DNA from: UBA10677 sp045654245
GTDB lineage: Bacteria > Bacillota > Clostridia > Christensenellales > Pumilibacteraceae
Length of the DNA stretch: 64,000 bases
Assembly (NCBI GenBank): GCA_045654245.1
Contig: JAZOMX010000009.1
Span: 62,001 to 126,000, forward strand
Reading direction: 5' to 3'
The translations under genes were made by a program, and so were the position numbers. This document shows positions 18,501-26,688 of the stretch, piece by piece; position 1 is the stretch's first letter; the number at the start of each line of letters is the position of its first letter. The notes beneath the pieces are model-generated. The model did not search any database. It was not told the origin of the DNA and was given only the letters and a program-made list of their open reading frames with translations.

Positions 18501-18951
18501 CTTGCTAGGTAAAGGTGATATGTTGTTTGCTCCAGTTGATGCGAGCGAAGAGGTGCGTATCCAAGGCGCTCTCGTTGAAAACCTAGAGGTTAAAAATATC
18601 GTTTCCTTTGTAAAAGAGCATAATCAATGTGATTTTAACGAGGAATTCGGTAATGCGATTGCAAAGAAAGAGCAATCTTCGTCTGCTGGTGGTAATAACG
18701 CCGATATGCCGACTGACGATAATGATTTAGACGAGGAATTGTCAGAAGTTGCCCGTTGCATCATTAGGGCGAATCAAGCATCAGCGTCAATGATACAACG
18801 CCGTTTCCGTTGTGGATGGAACAAAGCGGCTAGATTTATGGACCAACTCGAAGAGTTAAAGTTTATCGGTCCGGCTGAGGGTTCTAAACCTAGAGAGGTT
18901 TTAGCGACCAAAGAAATGTTCTTTGAGGTTTTTGGCGAAGAGTATGAGTAG
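15508..18951 (+). CDS. ftsK: DNA translocase FtsK/SpoIIIE
   Basis: An ATP-driven DNA pump that clears chromosome from the division septum and, in spore formers, moves it into the forespore. There are four N-terminal membrane helices (about residues 23-165), then an unusually long acidic, Pro/Glu-rich linker (about 190-660). The motor follows from about 670, with Walker A AGATGMGKS near 808 and Walker B FIVMVVDEFANL near 912. A C-terminal winged-helix gamma domain (about 1075-1147) reads polar sequences. The protein is 1147 aa against about 790 for Bacillus SpoIIIE, and the excess is all linker. The start is TTG with GAGGT 9 nt upstream. It begins a five-gene run ending with recA. Confidence 0.95.
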   Translation: MTPKKYSERKREEKQTAKSETLGVTLIIASAFFLLCLITRNLVLGDVGKALANLLLGFFGLSAYAIFLFTLFYGVLKVKKRSVSVRKKYIVGIVLIAVFVLLTANLASSARFLDNGFSSYISESYKAKNTVGGILIGFANYLFYAVFGSVLCYIIFSLAIIGSFLLMTGFLKDLSVPAKKRVVKKSSLKKSNAYSENGSFASSNNGGLFVGTIIPRNDRVSVYGSFDDMLETGKIDLTNAPEELKDKIYNYENAKKILFTDNKVAFEQFLPNTQVAEPRQSVSEIKEENSPILEIHMPPPKNFEHRFVEGEIINGDAVEEKAAEDRLIDEKMGKEVPPVNKPDFIPFPDIIEETQKPSVPYFNPAPIINGDFYEVGKEVKYTEPYAPIEVPPVYNELSFDEPQKDVAYQDEPVADVCEQEDYLENEEQDFAVYDIPEQEEFVENSEEDETHFEDFGVVENEQSNEEPVDLLNNEPFFELDDASAIGSLEGGSDEAIVEIEQDEDVKSELDEVLPADELIVNEEDLLSIPEEPSEPSFIENYSAEPEIAPREEFPTEEEKRSKAFEETTTSFKIINEVEDLSERGFENPNDTTGYYNKVSAPIAPKPTFEKKVTAIDNKINRNNKQIDIDTYAQHSAEKKVTEQPKPTPKPVKPKKYVAPPLDLLTTESGKPETDDAETQVKIGLLENVLEEMGVPAKVNHVTVGPSVTRYELDMPPGISVKKVETLSADIRYNLASKGKIRIETPIPGKRAVGIELPNDTRTVVALRDIIDSKEFKSSSSPLTVALGKDIQGSVMLTRLDKLPHVLVAGATGMGKSCGLNSLLVSLIYKASPQDVKFILIDPKRVEFSAYSGLPHMMIPDAITDVDQAVNAFKWVYDEMERRYVVLQQNQVRNIGEYNDMPEVKEGAVPKMPFIVMVVDEFANLITSSKATRKTLEDIIMAIASKARAAGIHLVLATQRPSVDVITGTIKANLPSRIAFAVTSIADSRTILDNAGAELLLGKGDMLFAPVDASEEVRIQGALVENLEVKNIVSFVKEHNQCDFNEEFGNAIAKKEQSSSAGGNNADMPTDDNDLDEELSEVARCIIRANQASASMIQRRFRCGWNKAARFMDQLEELKFIGPAEGSKPREVLATKEMFFEVFGEEYE

Positions 18952-20239
18952 AAAACTTGCAGTAATATCGCTAGGTTGCGATAAAAATAGGGTTGATACC
19001 GAGAATATGCTTTGGTATCTTTCTAAGAAAGATTTTCAAGTTACTGACGATTACGCCGAGGCTGAAATTATAATCGTAAACACTTGTGCGTTTATTGAAA
19101 GTGCGCGACAAGAAGCGATTGATACGATTTTGGAAATGGCGCAATATAAGACGGGCGGTAAGTGTAAAAAATTAATTGTGACCGGTTGTTTGCCTCAAAA
19201 ATATTCGTCTGAATTAGTCGAAGGAATTCCTGAGATTGACGCGATGCTTGGTATCGACGAATACGATAAAATTCTTTCGCTCATAGATGAAGATGCTTTG
19301 CCGTGTGAAAGAGGTTATGGACGAATTTTAACTACGCCCCCGCATTACGCTTTTTTGAAGATTGCCGACGGATGTGATAATTTTTGCACCTTCTGCACGA
19401 TACCCTCTATAAGGGGAAAATATCGTAGCCGTAGTCGTGAAAGTTTGCTTGAAGAAGTAAACGATTTGGTCGGAAAGGGTGTAAAAGAATTAATTTTAGT
19501 TGCCCAAGACGTTACAAGTTACGGTAAAGACTTATACGGTAAACCCGCGCTTATCGAATTATTGCGCGAAATTAGTAAAACTGACGTGTCGTGGATTAGG
19601 CTTATGTATTGCTATCCCGAACTAGTTACGGATGAACTTTTAAACGAGATTGAAAGAAATTATAAGATAGTTAAATATATCGATATTCCGATGCAACACG
19701 TTTCAAATCCCGTTCTAAAGCGTATGAATAGACGAAGTAACTACGAACAATTATGCGCTTTATGTGAGAAACTAAAAAGTAGAGGGATTGCTCTTCGTAC
19801 GACGTTTATGGTTGGTTTTCCGGGCGAAACCGAAGAAGATTTTAATCTTTTGCTTGATTTTGTTGAAAAATATAAGCCGGACAATCTTGGAGTGTTTGCA
19901 TACAGTAAAGAAGAGGGTACGCCGTCCGCAAAACTAACTGGGCAAGTGAAAAAAGCGGAGAAAATCCGTAGAGTGCGCTTGCTTGGCGAACTAAATTTGC
20001 ATAACGTGCGCAATAATAACGAGAAGTTAGTCGGAAAAACGCTTGAGGTTTTATACGAGGACGTTGATTATGAAAAGGGAGCGTTCGTTGGACGAACGCA
20101 ATACGATGCGCCCGATATTGATAAGGCCGTATATTTTACGGGAGAATATGCTGACGTCGGCAATTTCTATAAAGTTAAAATTGTAGGATATGAAGATTAC
20201 GATTTAAAAGGAGAAATAATAAATGAATTTACCAACTAA
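18944..20239 (+). CDS. rimO: Ribosomal protein S12 methylthiotransferase RimO
   Basis: A radical SAM enzyme that adds a methylthio group to an aspartate of ribosomal protein S12. The N-terminal UPF0004 domain begins ISLGCDKNRVDTE, the form that separates RimO from MiaB. The radical SAM motif CDNFCTFC is near residues 143-150, followed by IRGKYRSR, and a TRAM domain closes the protein. ATG 18944 is used because M-S-R-K-L-A-V-I-S-L-G is the expected N-terminus; it overlaps the ftsK end by 8 bases. The frame is open further upstream (TTG 18923) but that would put seven unneeded residues before the fold. Confidence 0.93.
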   Translation: MSRKLAVISLGCDKNRVDTENMLWYLSKKDFQVTDDYAEAEIIIVNTCAFIESARQEAIDTILEMAQYKTGGKCKKLIVTGCLPQKYSSELVEGIPEIDAMLGIDEYDKILSLIDEDALPCERGYGRILTTPPHYAFLKIADGCDNFCTFCTIPSIRGKYRSRSRESLLEEVNDLVGKGVKELILVAQDVTSYGKDLYGKPALIELLREISKTDVSWIRLMYCYPELVTDELLNEIERNYKIVKYIDIPMQHVSNPVLKRMNRRSNYEQLCALCEKLKSRGIALRTTFMVGFPGETEEDFNLLLDFVEKYKPDNLGVFAYSKEEGTPSAKLTGQVKKAEKIRRVRLLGELNLHNVRNNNEKLVGKTLEVLYEDVDYEKGAFVGRTQYDAPDIDKAVYFTGEYADVGNFYKVKIVGYEDYDLKGEIINEFTN

Positions 20240-20786
20240 AATTACAGTAGCAAGAATTTTGCTTATACCAGTTTTTGTAGCACTATATTTGATTGAATTT
20301 CCGTACCATATGTTGGTTGCGACACTAGTTTTTGCGATTGCTAGTTTTACCGATTTTCTTGATGGTTATTTGGCTCGCAAGCATAACTTGGTAACTGATT
20401 TAGGAAAGTTCCTAGACCCTGTTGCAGATAAGGTTTTAGTGGCTAGCGCATTAATTTTAATCGTTAAATGGGTAAACGCATTACAAATTTATGTTCTTAT
20501 TGCAACTATCGTTATTCTTGCTCGTGAACTTATTATCACTTGTTTTAGAACGATTGCTGCGACTAAAAACGTTATTCTCGCTGCCGATAAAATAGGAAAG
20601 GCTAAAACGGTTACTCAACTCGTGGGTCTTATCGTTTATTTGCCTTTTGTGGAAATTTACGCTATGAACGATATCGTAGGTAAAATTTTTATGTACGGTG
20701 GTTTCGGCTTTTTGATGATTGCAACCGTCCTTACTATCATTTCAGCGTGCAACTACATTATTAAAAATGCTAACGTACTTAAATAA
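20223..20786 (+). CDS. pgsA: CDP-diacylglycerol-glycerol-3-phosphate 3-phosphatidyltransferase
   Basis: Makes phosphatidylglycerol phosphate, the first committed step to anionic phospholipids, in the membrane. The CDP-alcohol phosphotransferase signature D-G-x2-A-R-x8-G-x3-D-x3-D is complete near residues 48-70 (DGYLARKH ... LGKFLDPVADK). The 187-aa length and the multiple helices fit. AAAGGAG precedes the ATG, which lies 17 bases inside the end of rimO. The rimO-pgsA-cinA-recA-rny order is common in Firmicutes. Confidence 0.94.
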   Translation: MNLPTKITVARILLIPVFVALYLIEFPYHMLVATLVFAIASFTDFLDGYLARKHNLVTDLGKFLDPVADKVLVASALILIVKWVNALQIYVLIATIVILARELIITCFRTIAATKNVILAADKIGKAKTVTQLVGLIVYLPFVEIYAMNDIVGKIFMYGGFGFLMIATVLTIISACNYIIKNANVLK

Positions 20787-21283
20787 TGACAGGCTCCGAC
20801 TTTGAAAAATTAAACGAACTGGCGAAACGAGTTAATCAACTTTTTCTGCAAAGCGGAATGACTTTATCCGTTGCGGAATCGTTTACTGGCGGTGTGATAT
20901 CTTCGGCTATCGTAAGCGTTCCTGGTGCGAGTAAACTCTTTTTGGAGGGAGTAGTTTGCTATTCTAATGAGGCTAAAATCGACAGATTAGGTGTAAGCGC
21001 TGAAACGATTAAGCGGTTTGGTGCTATATCTGCTCAAACGGCTCAAGAAATGATTTTAGGGCTGAAAAAATCTTCACTTATGCCGACTTGTGCGATTGCT
21101 ACGACTGGAAATGCTGACGTATCGCTGGAGGTAACTTCGAGTGACGGTGAGGCTTTCGTTGCGGTTGCGGTTAGAGATAAGGTCGTTGTAAATAAGTTAA
21201 ATTTTAGCGGAAGTCGTCAAGAAAATATTGTTTTGGGAGCAATCGTTGCGCTCGAAACACTAATTGATTTGGTAAAAAATTAA
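20786..21283 (+). CDS. pncC: CinA C-terminal / PncC-type nicotinamide mononucleotide deamidase
   Basis: A stand-alone CinA C-terminal domain of 165 aa without the N-terminal MoaB-like half. VAESFTGGVISS near residue 28 keeps the catalytic Ser (usual form AESCTGG). GVVCYSNEAKIDRLGV and ISAQTAQEM are standard. The later glycine-rich segment that usually reads T-G-I-A-G-P-x-G-G is here TTGNADVSLEV, a clear departure that may affect substrate binding. The ATG overlaps the pgsA stop by one base. The position directly before recA is the classic cinA place. Confidence 0.85.
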   Translation: MTGSDFEKLNELAKRVNQLFLQSGMTLSVAESFTGGVISSAIVSVPGASKLFLEGVVCYSNEAKIDRLGVSAETIKRFGAISAQTAQEMILGLKKSSLMPTCAIATTGNADVSLEVTSSDGEAFVAVAVRDKVVVNKLNFSGSRQENIVLGAIVALETLIDLVKN

Positions 21284-21298
21284 AGGGGATATATAAAT

Positions 21299-22378
21299 AT
21301 GGCAAAGAAAGATACTAGTAAAAACGGTGTAATTGACGCTAATATGTCCAAAGAAGAGAAGAAAAAGGCTCTTGAAGACGTTATAGCGCAAATTGACAAA
21401 ATTTGGGGTGCGGGCACTATCGGTACGGTAGAAGGCGGAAAGGTAAGCCAAGTTGAAGTTATTTCTACTGGCTGTATTTCGATTGACCTTGCTCTTGGTG
21501 TAGGTGGACTCCCGAGAGGACGAATAGTTGAAATTTACGGGCCTGAATCTAGTGGTAAAACAACGCTTTCTCTCCACGTAATTGCAGAAGCGCAAAAGGC
21601 TGGTGGTAACGTTGCTTTTATCGACGTAGAACACGCTCTTGACCCTGTGTATGCGAACAATCTCGGTATTGATTTGGGCGAGTTGTATATTTCGCAACCT
21701 GATAATGGCGAGCAGGCGCTAGATATTACTGAATCGCTCGTTCGTAGTGGTGCGCTCGACGTAATCGTAATTGACTCCGTAGCGGCGCTTACGCCAAAGG
21801 CGGAAATTGACGGCGAAATGGGTGAAAGCCACGTTGGACTTCAAGCAAGACTTATGTCTCAAGCCCTTCGTAAACTTGCTGGTGTGTGCAATAAAACGAA
21901 GACGTGTATCATTTTTATTAACCAATTGCGTGAAAAAGTCGGCGTAATGTATGGCAATCCTGAGGTAACGCCAGGAGGAAAGGCGCTTAAATATTATTCG
22001 TCTGTAAGAATTGACGTAAGGAAAGGCGAGGCTATAAAAGACGGCGCTGAAGTGGTTGGAAATAAGACTAAGATTAAGATTGTTAAGAACAAACTTGCTC
22101 CTCCGTTTAGAGTTGCTGAAGTTGATATCGTATTTGGTAAGGGTATCAGCAAATCCAGCGCACTTCTTGAACTTGCACTTAAATTTGATATAGTTCAAAA
22201 AGCAGGTTCGTATTTCTCCTACGGCGATATTCGTATTCAAGGAAAAGAGGCGTTTAAGACTGAACTTGAAACTAACGAGGTAGTTTACAAGGAAATTGAA
22301 ACTTTAGTTCGTTCTAAAGCGTCTGGGAACGACGATTTTCTTGGTATAGATAATTCTGAAAATGACGCACAAGAATAA
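21299..22378 (+). CDS. recA: Recombinase RecA
   Basis: A DNA strand-exchange ATPase and SOS co-protease. The Walker A motif GPESSGKTT is near residues 81-89, VIDSVAALTPKAEIDG near 158, and loop L2/L1 motifs such as INQLREKVGVMYGNPEVTPG are intact. The length of 359 aa is normal. AAAGGGG lies upstream of the ATG. No LexA-type palindrome was seen in front of it, so it probably depends on the upstream promoter at 15443 or an internal one I do not recognise. Confidence 0.98.
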   Translation: MAKKDTSKNGVIDANMSKEEKKKALEDVIAQIDKIWGAGTIGTVEGGKVSQVEVISTGCISIDLALGVGGLPRGRIVEIYGPESSGKTTLSLHVIAEAQKAGGNVAFIDVEHALDPVYANNLGIDLGELYISQPDNGEQALDITESLVRSGALDVIVIDSVAALTPKAEIDGEMGESHVGLQARLMSQALRKLAGVCNKTKTCIIFINQLREKVGVMYGNPEVTPGGKALKYYSSVRIDVRKGEAIKDGAEVVGNKTKIKIVKNKLAPPFRVAEVDIVFGKGISKSSALLELALKFDIVQKAGSYFSYGDIRIQGKEAFKTELETNEVVYKEIETLVRSKASGNDDFLGIDNSENDAQE

Positions 22379-22399
22379 ATTTAAATACCGCTCTAATTC

Positions 22400-22428
22400 T
22401 TGACAAATTACAATATTTAGTGTATGAT
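22400..22428 (+). promoter_or_regulatory. SigA-type promoter of rny
   Basis: A perfect -35 TTGACA (22400-22405), 17-nt spacer, then TATGAT (22423-22428). The start site is expected near 22435, about 130 nt before the rny ATG. Confidence 0.8.
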
Positions 22429-22429
22429 A

Positions 22430-22458
22430 ATAAGTAGGTGCACAACGTACCTACTTAT
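22430..22458 (+). repeat. 10-bp inverted repeat over the rny transcription start
   Basis: ATAAGTAGGT (22430-22439) and ACCTACTTAT (22449-22458) are perfect complements with a 9-nt loop, followed by TTGTTT. It can act as the recA terminator, as an operator just after the -10 box, or as a hairpin at the very 5' end of rny mRNA. The sequence does not decide between these. Confidence 0.7.
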
Positions 22459-22564
22459 TTGTTTAATATCTTAAGGGTTTGACGAGAACTATATTAGATT
22501 TTCAGCAGATATAGATATAAATTTGACAATAAAATTAAATGTAATATCAGGAGGATAAACTACA

Positions 22565-24166
22565 ATGATTAATTCGTTATCATTGCTATTTTGCTTATCC
22601 GCCGTCTCGATAGGTTTATTAGTTGGTATTACCGCAGGCGCACTCGTCATAGGCGCTGTGGTTGGTTTTGCCGTTAAAAATATTATAACGAAAAAACAAA
22701 TCGGCGACGCAAAGCAGGTAGCAGACAAAATGGTTCAAGATGCAATTTTGGACGCTAAAAACTTAAGGCGTGAAGCAATTCTTGAGGCTAAGGAAGAAAT
22801 TAATAAGGAACGCGCGGAACTTGACAACGAGGTAAAAACTCGTCGTAATGAGTTGCAACGTTCCGAACAGCGTATCCAACAAAAGGAAGAGACGCTTGAC
22901 AAAAAAGAGGCTGCGCTCGACAAAAAATCTGATTCGGTAGAAAACTTCAAAAAAGAACTTGCTGAAAGAGAAATTAAACTTACTGAAAAACAGAAAAAAG
23001 TTGATGCTGCTCACGACACTATGATTTCCGAACTTGAGAAAGTGTCGCAAATGACTCGCGACGAGGCGAAAACCTTGCTTGTTCAACAAATTGAGGACGA
23101 GGCAAAGCGTGACGCTGTTAAAATGGTAAGAGAAATCGAAGCTCAAGCAAAAGAAGAGGCCGATAAAAAGGCTAAGGATATCGTATCTATGGCAGTTCAG
23201 CGTTGTGCTGTTGACCACTCTTCGGAGATTACCGTTTCGGTAGTAAATTTGCCCAACGACGATATGAAGGGAAGAATTATCGGTAGAGAGGGTCGTAACA
23301 TTAGAGCACTTGAAAATGCTACCGGTGTTGACCTTATAATCGACGATACTCCCGAGGCTGTAATTTTGTCTAGTTTTGACCCGGTAAGACGCGAAATTGC
23401 TCGTCTTTCGCTCGAGCGTCTTATTGCCGACGGAAGAATTCACGCGGCTAGAATTGAGGAAATAGTAGAAAAAACAAAGCGTGAGATTGATGCGCAAATT
23501 AAGGAAACGGGCGAGGCTGCAATGTTTGAGGCTGGAGTATTTAACTTGCATCCCGATATCGTTAGATTGCTCGGAAGACTTAAGTATAGAACGAGTTACG
23601 GACAAAACGTATTGCGTCACTCGATTGAGGTTTCGCACCTTGCTGGGACTATGGCGTCCGAACTTGGTGCTGACGTAAATCTAGCGAAAAGAGCAGGACT
23701 TTTGCACGATATCGGTAAAGCCGTTGACCACGAAGTTGAGGGAACTCATATTACGATTGGTGCTGACCTTGCTAAAAAGTACAAAGAAAGTAAAGACGTT
23801 ATTCACTGTATTGCAGCACACCATAACGATATCGAACCTCAAACGATTGAGGCTGTGTTAGTTCAATGTGCGGACGCTATTAGTGGTAGCCGTCCTGGTG
23901 CAAGACGTGAATCGCTTGAAAATTACGTTAAGCGTCTTGAGAAACTTGAGAGTATTGCGAACTCTTACAAGGGTGTTGATACGTCGTTTGCAATTCAAGC
24001 GGGTAGAGAAGTTCGTATTCTCGTTAAACCCGAGGTGGTTGACGACGCTGGAACGTTGTTCCTAGCAAAAGAGATTGCTAAGCAAATTGAAAACGAAATG
24101 GAGTATCCAGGACAAATTAAAGTAAGTGTTGTTCGTGAGATGCGTAGCGTAGAAATTGCAAAATAG
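22565..24166 (+). CDS. rny: Ribonuclease Y
   Basis: A membrane-bound endoribonuclease that starts bulk mRNA decay in Firmicutes. An N-terminal helix (about residues 10-40) is followed by a long Glu/Lys-rich coiled coil (about 60-215). Next is a KH domain with GRIIGREGRNIRALE near 237, then an HD domain with HSIEVSHLA near 354 and GLLHDIGKAVDHE near 377, which carries the metal-binding His-Asp pair. The length of 533 aa is close to the usual 520. GGAGG lies 10 nt before the ATG. It has its own promoter and a 130-nt leader. Confidence 0.97.
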   Translation: MINSLSLLFCLSAVSIGLLVGITAGALVIGAVVGFAVKNIITKKQIGDAKQVADKMVQDAILDAKNLRREAILEAKEEINKERAELDNEVKTRRNELQRSEQRIQQKEETLDKKEAALDKKSDSVENFKKELAEREIKLTEKQKKVDAAHDTMISELEKVSQMTRDEAKTLLVQQIEDEAKRDAVKMVREIEAQAKEEADKKAKDIVSMAVQRCAVDHSSEITVSVVNLPNDDMKGRIIGREGRNIRALENATGVDLIIDDTPEAVILSSFDPVRREIARLSLERLIADGRIHAARIEEIVEKTKREIDAQIKETGEAAMFEAGVFNLHPDIVRLLGRLKYRTSYGQNVLRHSIEVSHLAGTMASELGADVNLAKRAGLLHDIGKAVDHEVEGTHITIGADLAKKYKESKDVIHCIAAHHNDIEPQTIEAVLVQCADAISGSRPGARRESLENYVKRLEKLESIANSYKGVDTSFAIQAGREVRILVKPEVVDDAGTLFLAKEIAKQIENEMEYPGQIKVSVVREMRSVEIAK

Positions 24167-24175
24167 CATTAAAAT

Positions 24176-24203
24176 GGGACGGTAGAATTGCTGTCCCTTT
24201 TGA
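24176..24203 (+). terminator. Probable terminator after rny
   Basis: Stem of about 8 bp including two G-T pairs (24176-24183 with 24190-24197) followed by TTTTGATT. Confidence 0.6.
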
Positions 24204-24218
24204 TTAAGGAACTAGCCG

Positions 24219-25304
24219 ATGGAAAAAGTTTTTGATATACACGCGCACTATTTATTTGATTTGCCGATTGACGTAACGATTGATACGTTTAAGGAAGAAT
24301 TTATTAAAACTGGCACGGAAAAAGTGTGTTTTTTAAGTATTCCGCACGAAACGAGCAATGGCGAGGTGAGTTTTGATGAAATGCAAAACTTAAAAGGGCT
24401 GTTCCTTAAACATATTTTTTTACCAAATGCGTATGCTTTTGCAGGTTTAGTCCATCCAAAAAATCACGATAACATATACAAAACTTCTAGTTCTTTTTTA
24501 TCGCAAGCGAAGGAATATATGTCGTCAGGTTATGATGGGATTAAGATGCTCGAAGGCTATCCATCGCTGATTAAGGCTTGGGATTTACCTATAAGTAGCC
24601 CGTTATACGACGAATTTTATGCGTATATGGAAGAGTGTGGTTATCCGATACTAATGCACGTTGCTAACCCAAAAGAATGTTGGGATATAGATACGGCAAA
24701 CGAAAATTTAATTAAGGCTGGCAGAGTTTACGATAGCACTTATCCAACGAAAGAAGAAATTACGGCACAAGTTTTTCAAGTTTTAGATAAATTTCCAAAG
24801 TTAAAACTTATTCTTGCGCATTTTGGTTTTTTTAGTTATGATATCAGCGAGGCAGAACGTTTTTTTTCGTATAAAAACACAATGCTGGATATAACGCCTG
24901 GTGGCGAACAGTTAATTAATATGACTCGCAGTTGGGATATGTGGTTCCCATTTTGGGAAAAATACCAAAATCGAATTTTGTATGGTACGGATTTTTATGC
25001 TTTCCCTAAAGATGATAATTGGGAACAGGCGTTTTCCCGTCGTCCTAAACTTGTTCGACAAATGCTTGAAACGGCTAGTGTGCACGAGTATTTAACTACT
25101 GAGTTTAATGGTATAAGTTTGCAAAAATCAATTAGAGACAAGATTTATCGTGATAATTTTATCTCACTTTTGGGAACGCCTACAAAGATTGATTACGATT
25201 ATTTGCGTAGCGAAGCGGAGAGGCTCACTAAAATTGATAACAAGTTTTCGCAGTTTGCTGATAGTGATTTGCGTTATATTTTATTGACTACTGAGGAGAA
25301 GTAA
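24219..25304 (+). CDS. Amidohydrolase-2 family metal-dependent hydrolase
   Basis: A 361-aa TIM-barrel hydrolase of the amidohydrolase-2 group. Metal-binding features are DIHAHY near residue 6, LMHVANP near 145, LILAHFGFF near 198 and the late Asp in LYGTDFYAFP near 261. It is not glucuronate isomerase (UxaC), which is longer and opens with a different motif. AAGGA lies 8 nt before the ATG. It directly precedes tagaturonate reductase and altronate dehydratase genes, so a role on a hexuronate-related lactone or similar sugar acid is plausible, but this is inference from position only. Confidence 0.75.
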   Translation: MEKVFDIHAHYLFDLPIDVTIDTFKEEFIKTGTEKVCFLSIPHETSNGEVSFDEMQNLKGLFLKHIFLPNAYAFAGLVHPKNHDNIYKTSSSFLSQAKEYMSSGYDGIKMLEGYPSLIKAWDLPISSPLYDEFYAYMEECGYPILMHVANPKECWDIDTANENLIKAGRVYDSTYPTKEEITAQVFQVLDKFPKLKLILAHFGFFSYDISEAERFFSYKNTMLDITPGGEQLINMTRSWDMWFPFWEKYQNRILYGTDFYAFPKDDNWEQAFSRRPKLVRQMLETASVHEYLTTEFNGISLQKSIRDKIYRDNFISLLGTPTKIDYDYLRSEAERLTKIDNKFSQFADSDLRYILLTTEEK

Positions 25305-25308
25305 AATT

Positions 25309-26688
25309 ATGATTAAAGTTCTTCAATATGGTGAAGGTAATTTTCTTCGAACTTTTACTGATATCTATTTTGATGCGCTTAACAAAGAAGGCTTTGGTGA
25401 GTATGGCGTTTATATTGTAAAGCCGATAAAGGCTGGTTCAATTGATGCATTTTTAGAGCAACGAAATCAGTATCACGTAATTCTTCGTGGGGTTGAAGAG
25501 GGAAAATCAATCGAAACCGTATATGAAGTTAATAGTGTTTGCGACGTTATTGACCCGTTTATTGATGAAAAAAAATATTATGATTTGGCGACGGATAGTG
25601 ATTTGAAAATAATCGTATCGAATACGACTGAGGCTGGTATTTGTTTTAATGAGGCGGATAAATTTGATGGTTTTGAAAACATAACTTATCCTGCAAAACT
25701 TACTAAATTTTTATATAAGAGGTTTTTAGGTGGCCTTTCCGGCGTTTTCATATTGCCAGTTGAACTTATTGAAAATAACGCAACTGAACTTTTCAATTGT
25801 GTTGAAAAATATATTACTCTTTGGAACTTGCCGTGTGAATTTAAGCGTTGGAACGCTATGCAAAATAATTATTGCAATACGCTTGTTGATAGAATTGTTT
25901 CAGGTTATCCGAGAGATAAAGAAACGGAAAATCATTTAACGACTCTAATTGGAAAGCAAGATAAGTTGATGGCGGTGGGAGAGCCGTTTGGACTTTGGGC
26001 GGTAGAAAATAAAGGTAACGTATCTAATTTTATTGTTCCGGGCAAACATAACGTCGAAGTCGTTTTAACAAACGATATTGACTATTATAAGAAAAGAAAA
26101 GTTCGTGTGCTTAACGGAAGCCATACGAATCTTGTTGCGCTTGGACTAATGTTGGGCGCTCGTACCGTTTACGATTGTATGACCGACGATAAAATTTTAA
26201 ATTTCGTAACTCGTACGCTTGAGGAAGAAATTATTCCGTTTGTTTCTAGTGATATTTCGCAAACTAAAAGTTTTTCCGATAGCGTAATCGAGCGTTTCTT
26301 TAATCCATATTTAAATCATCAACTTTCTAGTATTTGTCTAAATTCGATTTCGAAATGGAGGGCAAGGAATTTACCGTCGTTTAAGGATTATTATAAAAAT
26401 AATTTTGTGATTGCGCCTATGCACACAATCGGTTTTTCTTATCTTATGGCGCTATATTCGTCAGTTAGAAAGACTTTTGACGGTAAGTTTGAGATTCAAC
26501 TTTCCAGTGGAAATATTGAAATTAAAGATGAAAACGAATATCTTGAATATTTTGCGTCTAACGGCTCGATTTCCGAGTTTATGAGGCGTGATTCCGTGTG
26601 GGGCGAGGACTTGTCGCAGTACGAGGGATTTTGTGAGCGGGTTGAGGAAAACGTACGCAAAATCAAAGAGGGAATTTGTTTGTTATGA
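25309..26688 (+). CDS. uxaB: Tagaturonate reductase (altronate oxidoreductase)
   Basis: A member of the mannitol dehydrogenase superfamily that interconverts tagaturonate and altronate with NAD(H) in galacturonate use. The start MIKVLQYGEGNFLRTF is the typical FGxGNFLR-type nucleotide-binding opening. GVFILPVELIENNA, NTLVDRIVSGYPRD and KVRVLNGSHTNLVALG near residue 264 are family core motifs, the last with the catalytic Lys region. At 459 aa it is slightly short of the usual 480. It lies 4 nt after the amidohydrolase stop and overlaps uxaA, indicating one operon. Fructuronate/mannitol specificity is the alternative but context favours UxaB. Confidence 0.85.
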   Translation: MIKVLQYGEGNFLRTFTDIYFDALNKEGFGEYGVYIVKPIKAGSIDAFLEQRNQYHVILRGVEEGKSIETVYEVNSVCDVIDPFIDEKKYYDLATDSDLKIIVSNTTEAGICFNEADKFDGFENITYPAKLTKFLYKRFLGGLSGVFILPVELIENNATELFNCVEKYITLWNLPCEFKRWNAMQNNYCNTLVDRIVSGYPRDKETENHLTTLIGKQDKLMAVGEPFGLWAVENKGNVSNFIVPGKHNVEVVLTNDIDYYKKRKVRVLNGSHTNLVALGLMLGARTVYDCMTDDKILNFVTRTLEEEIIPFVSSDISQTKSFSDSVIERFFNPYLNHQLSSICLNSISKWRARNLPSFKDYYKNNFVIAPMHTIGFSYLMALYSSVRKTFDGKFEIQLSSGNIEIKDENEYLEYFASNGSISEFMRRDSVWGEDLSQYEGFCERVEENVRKIKEGICLL

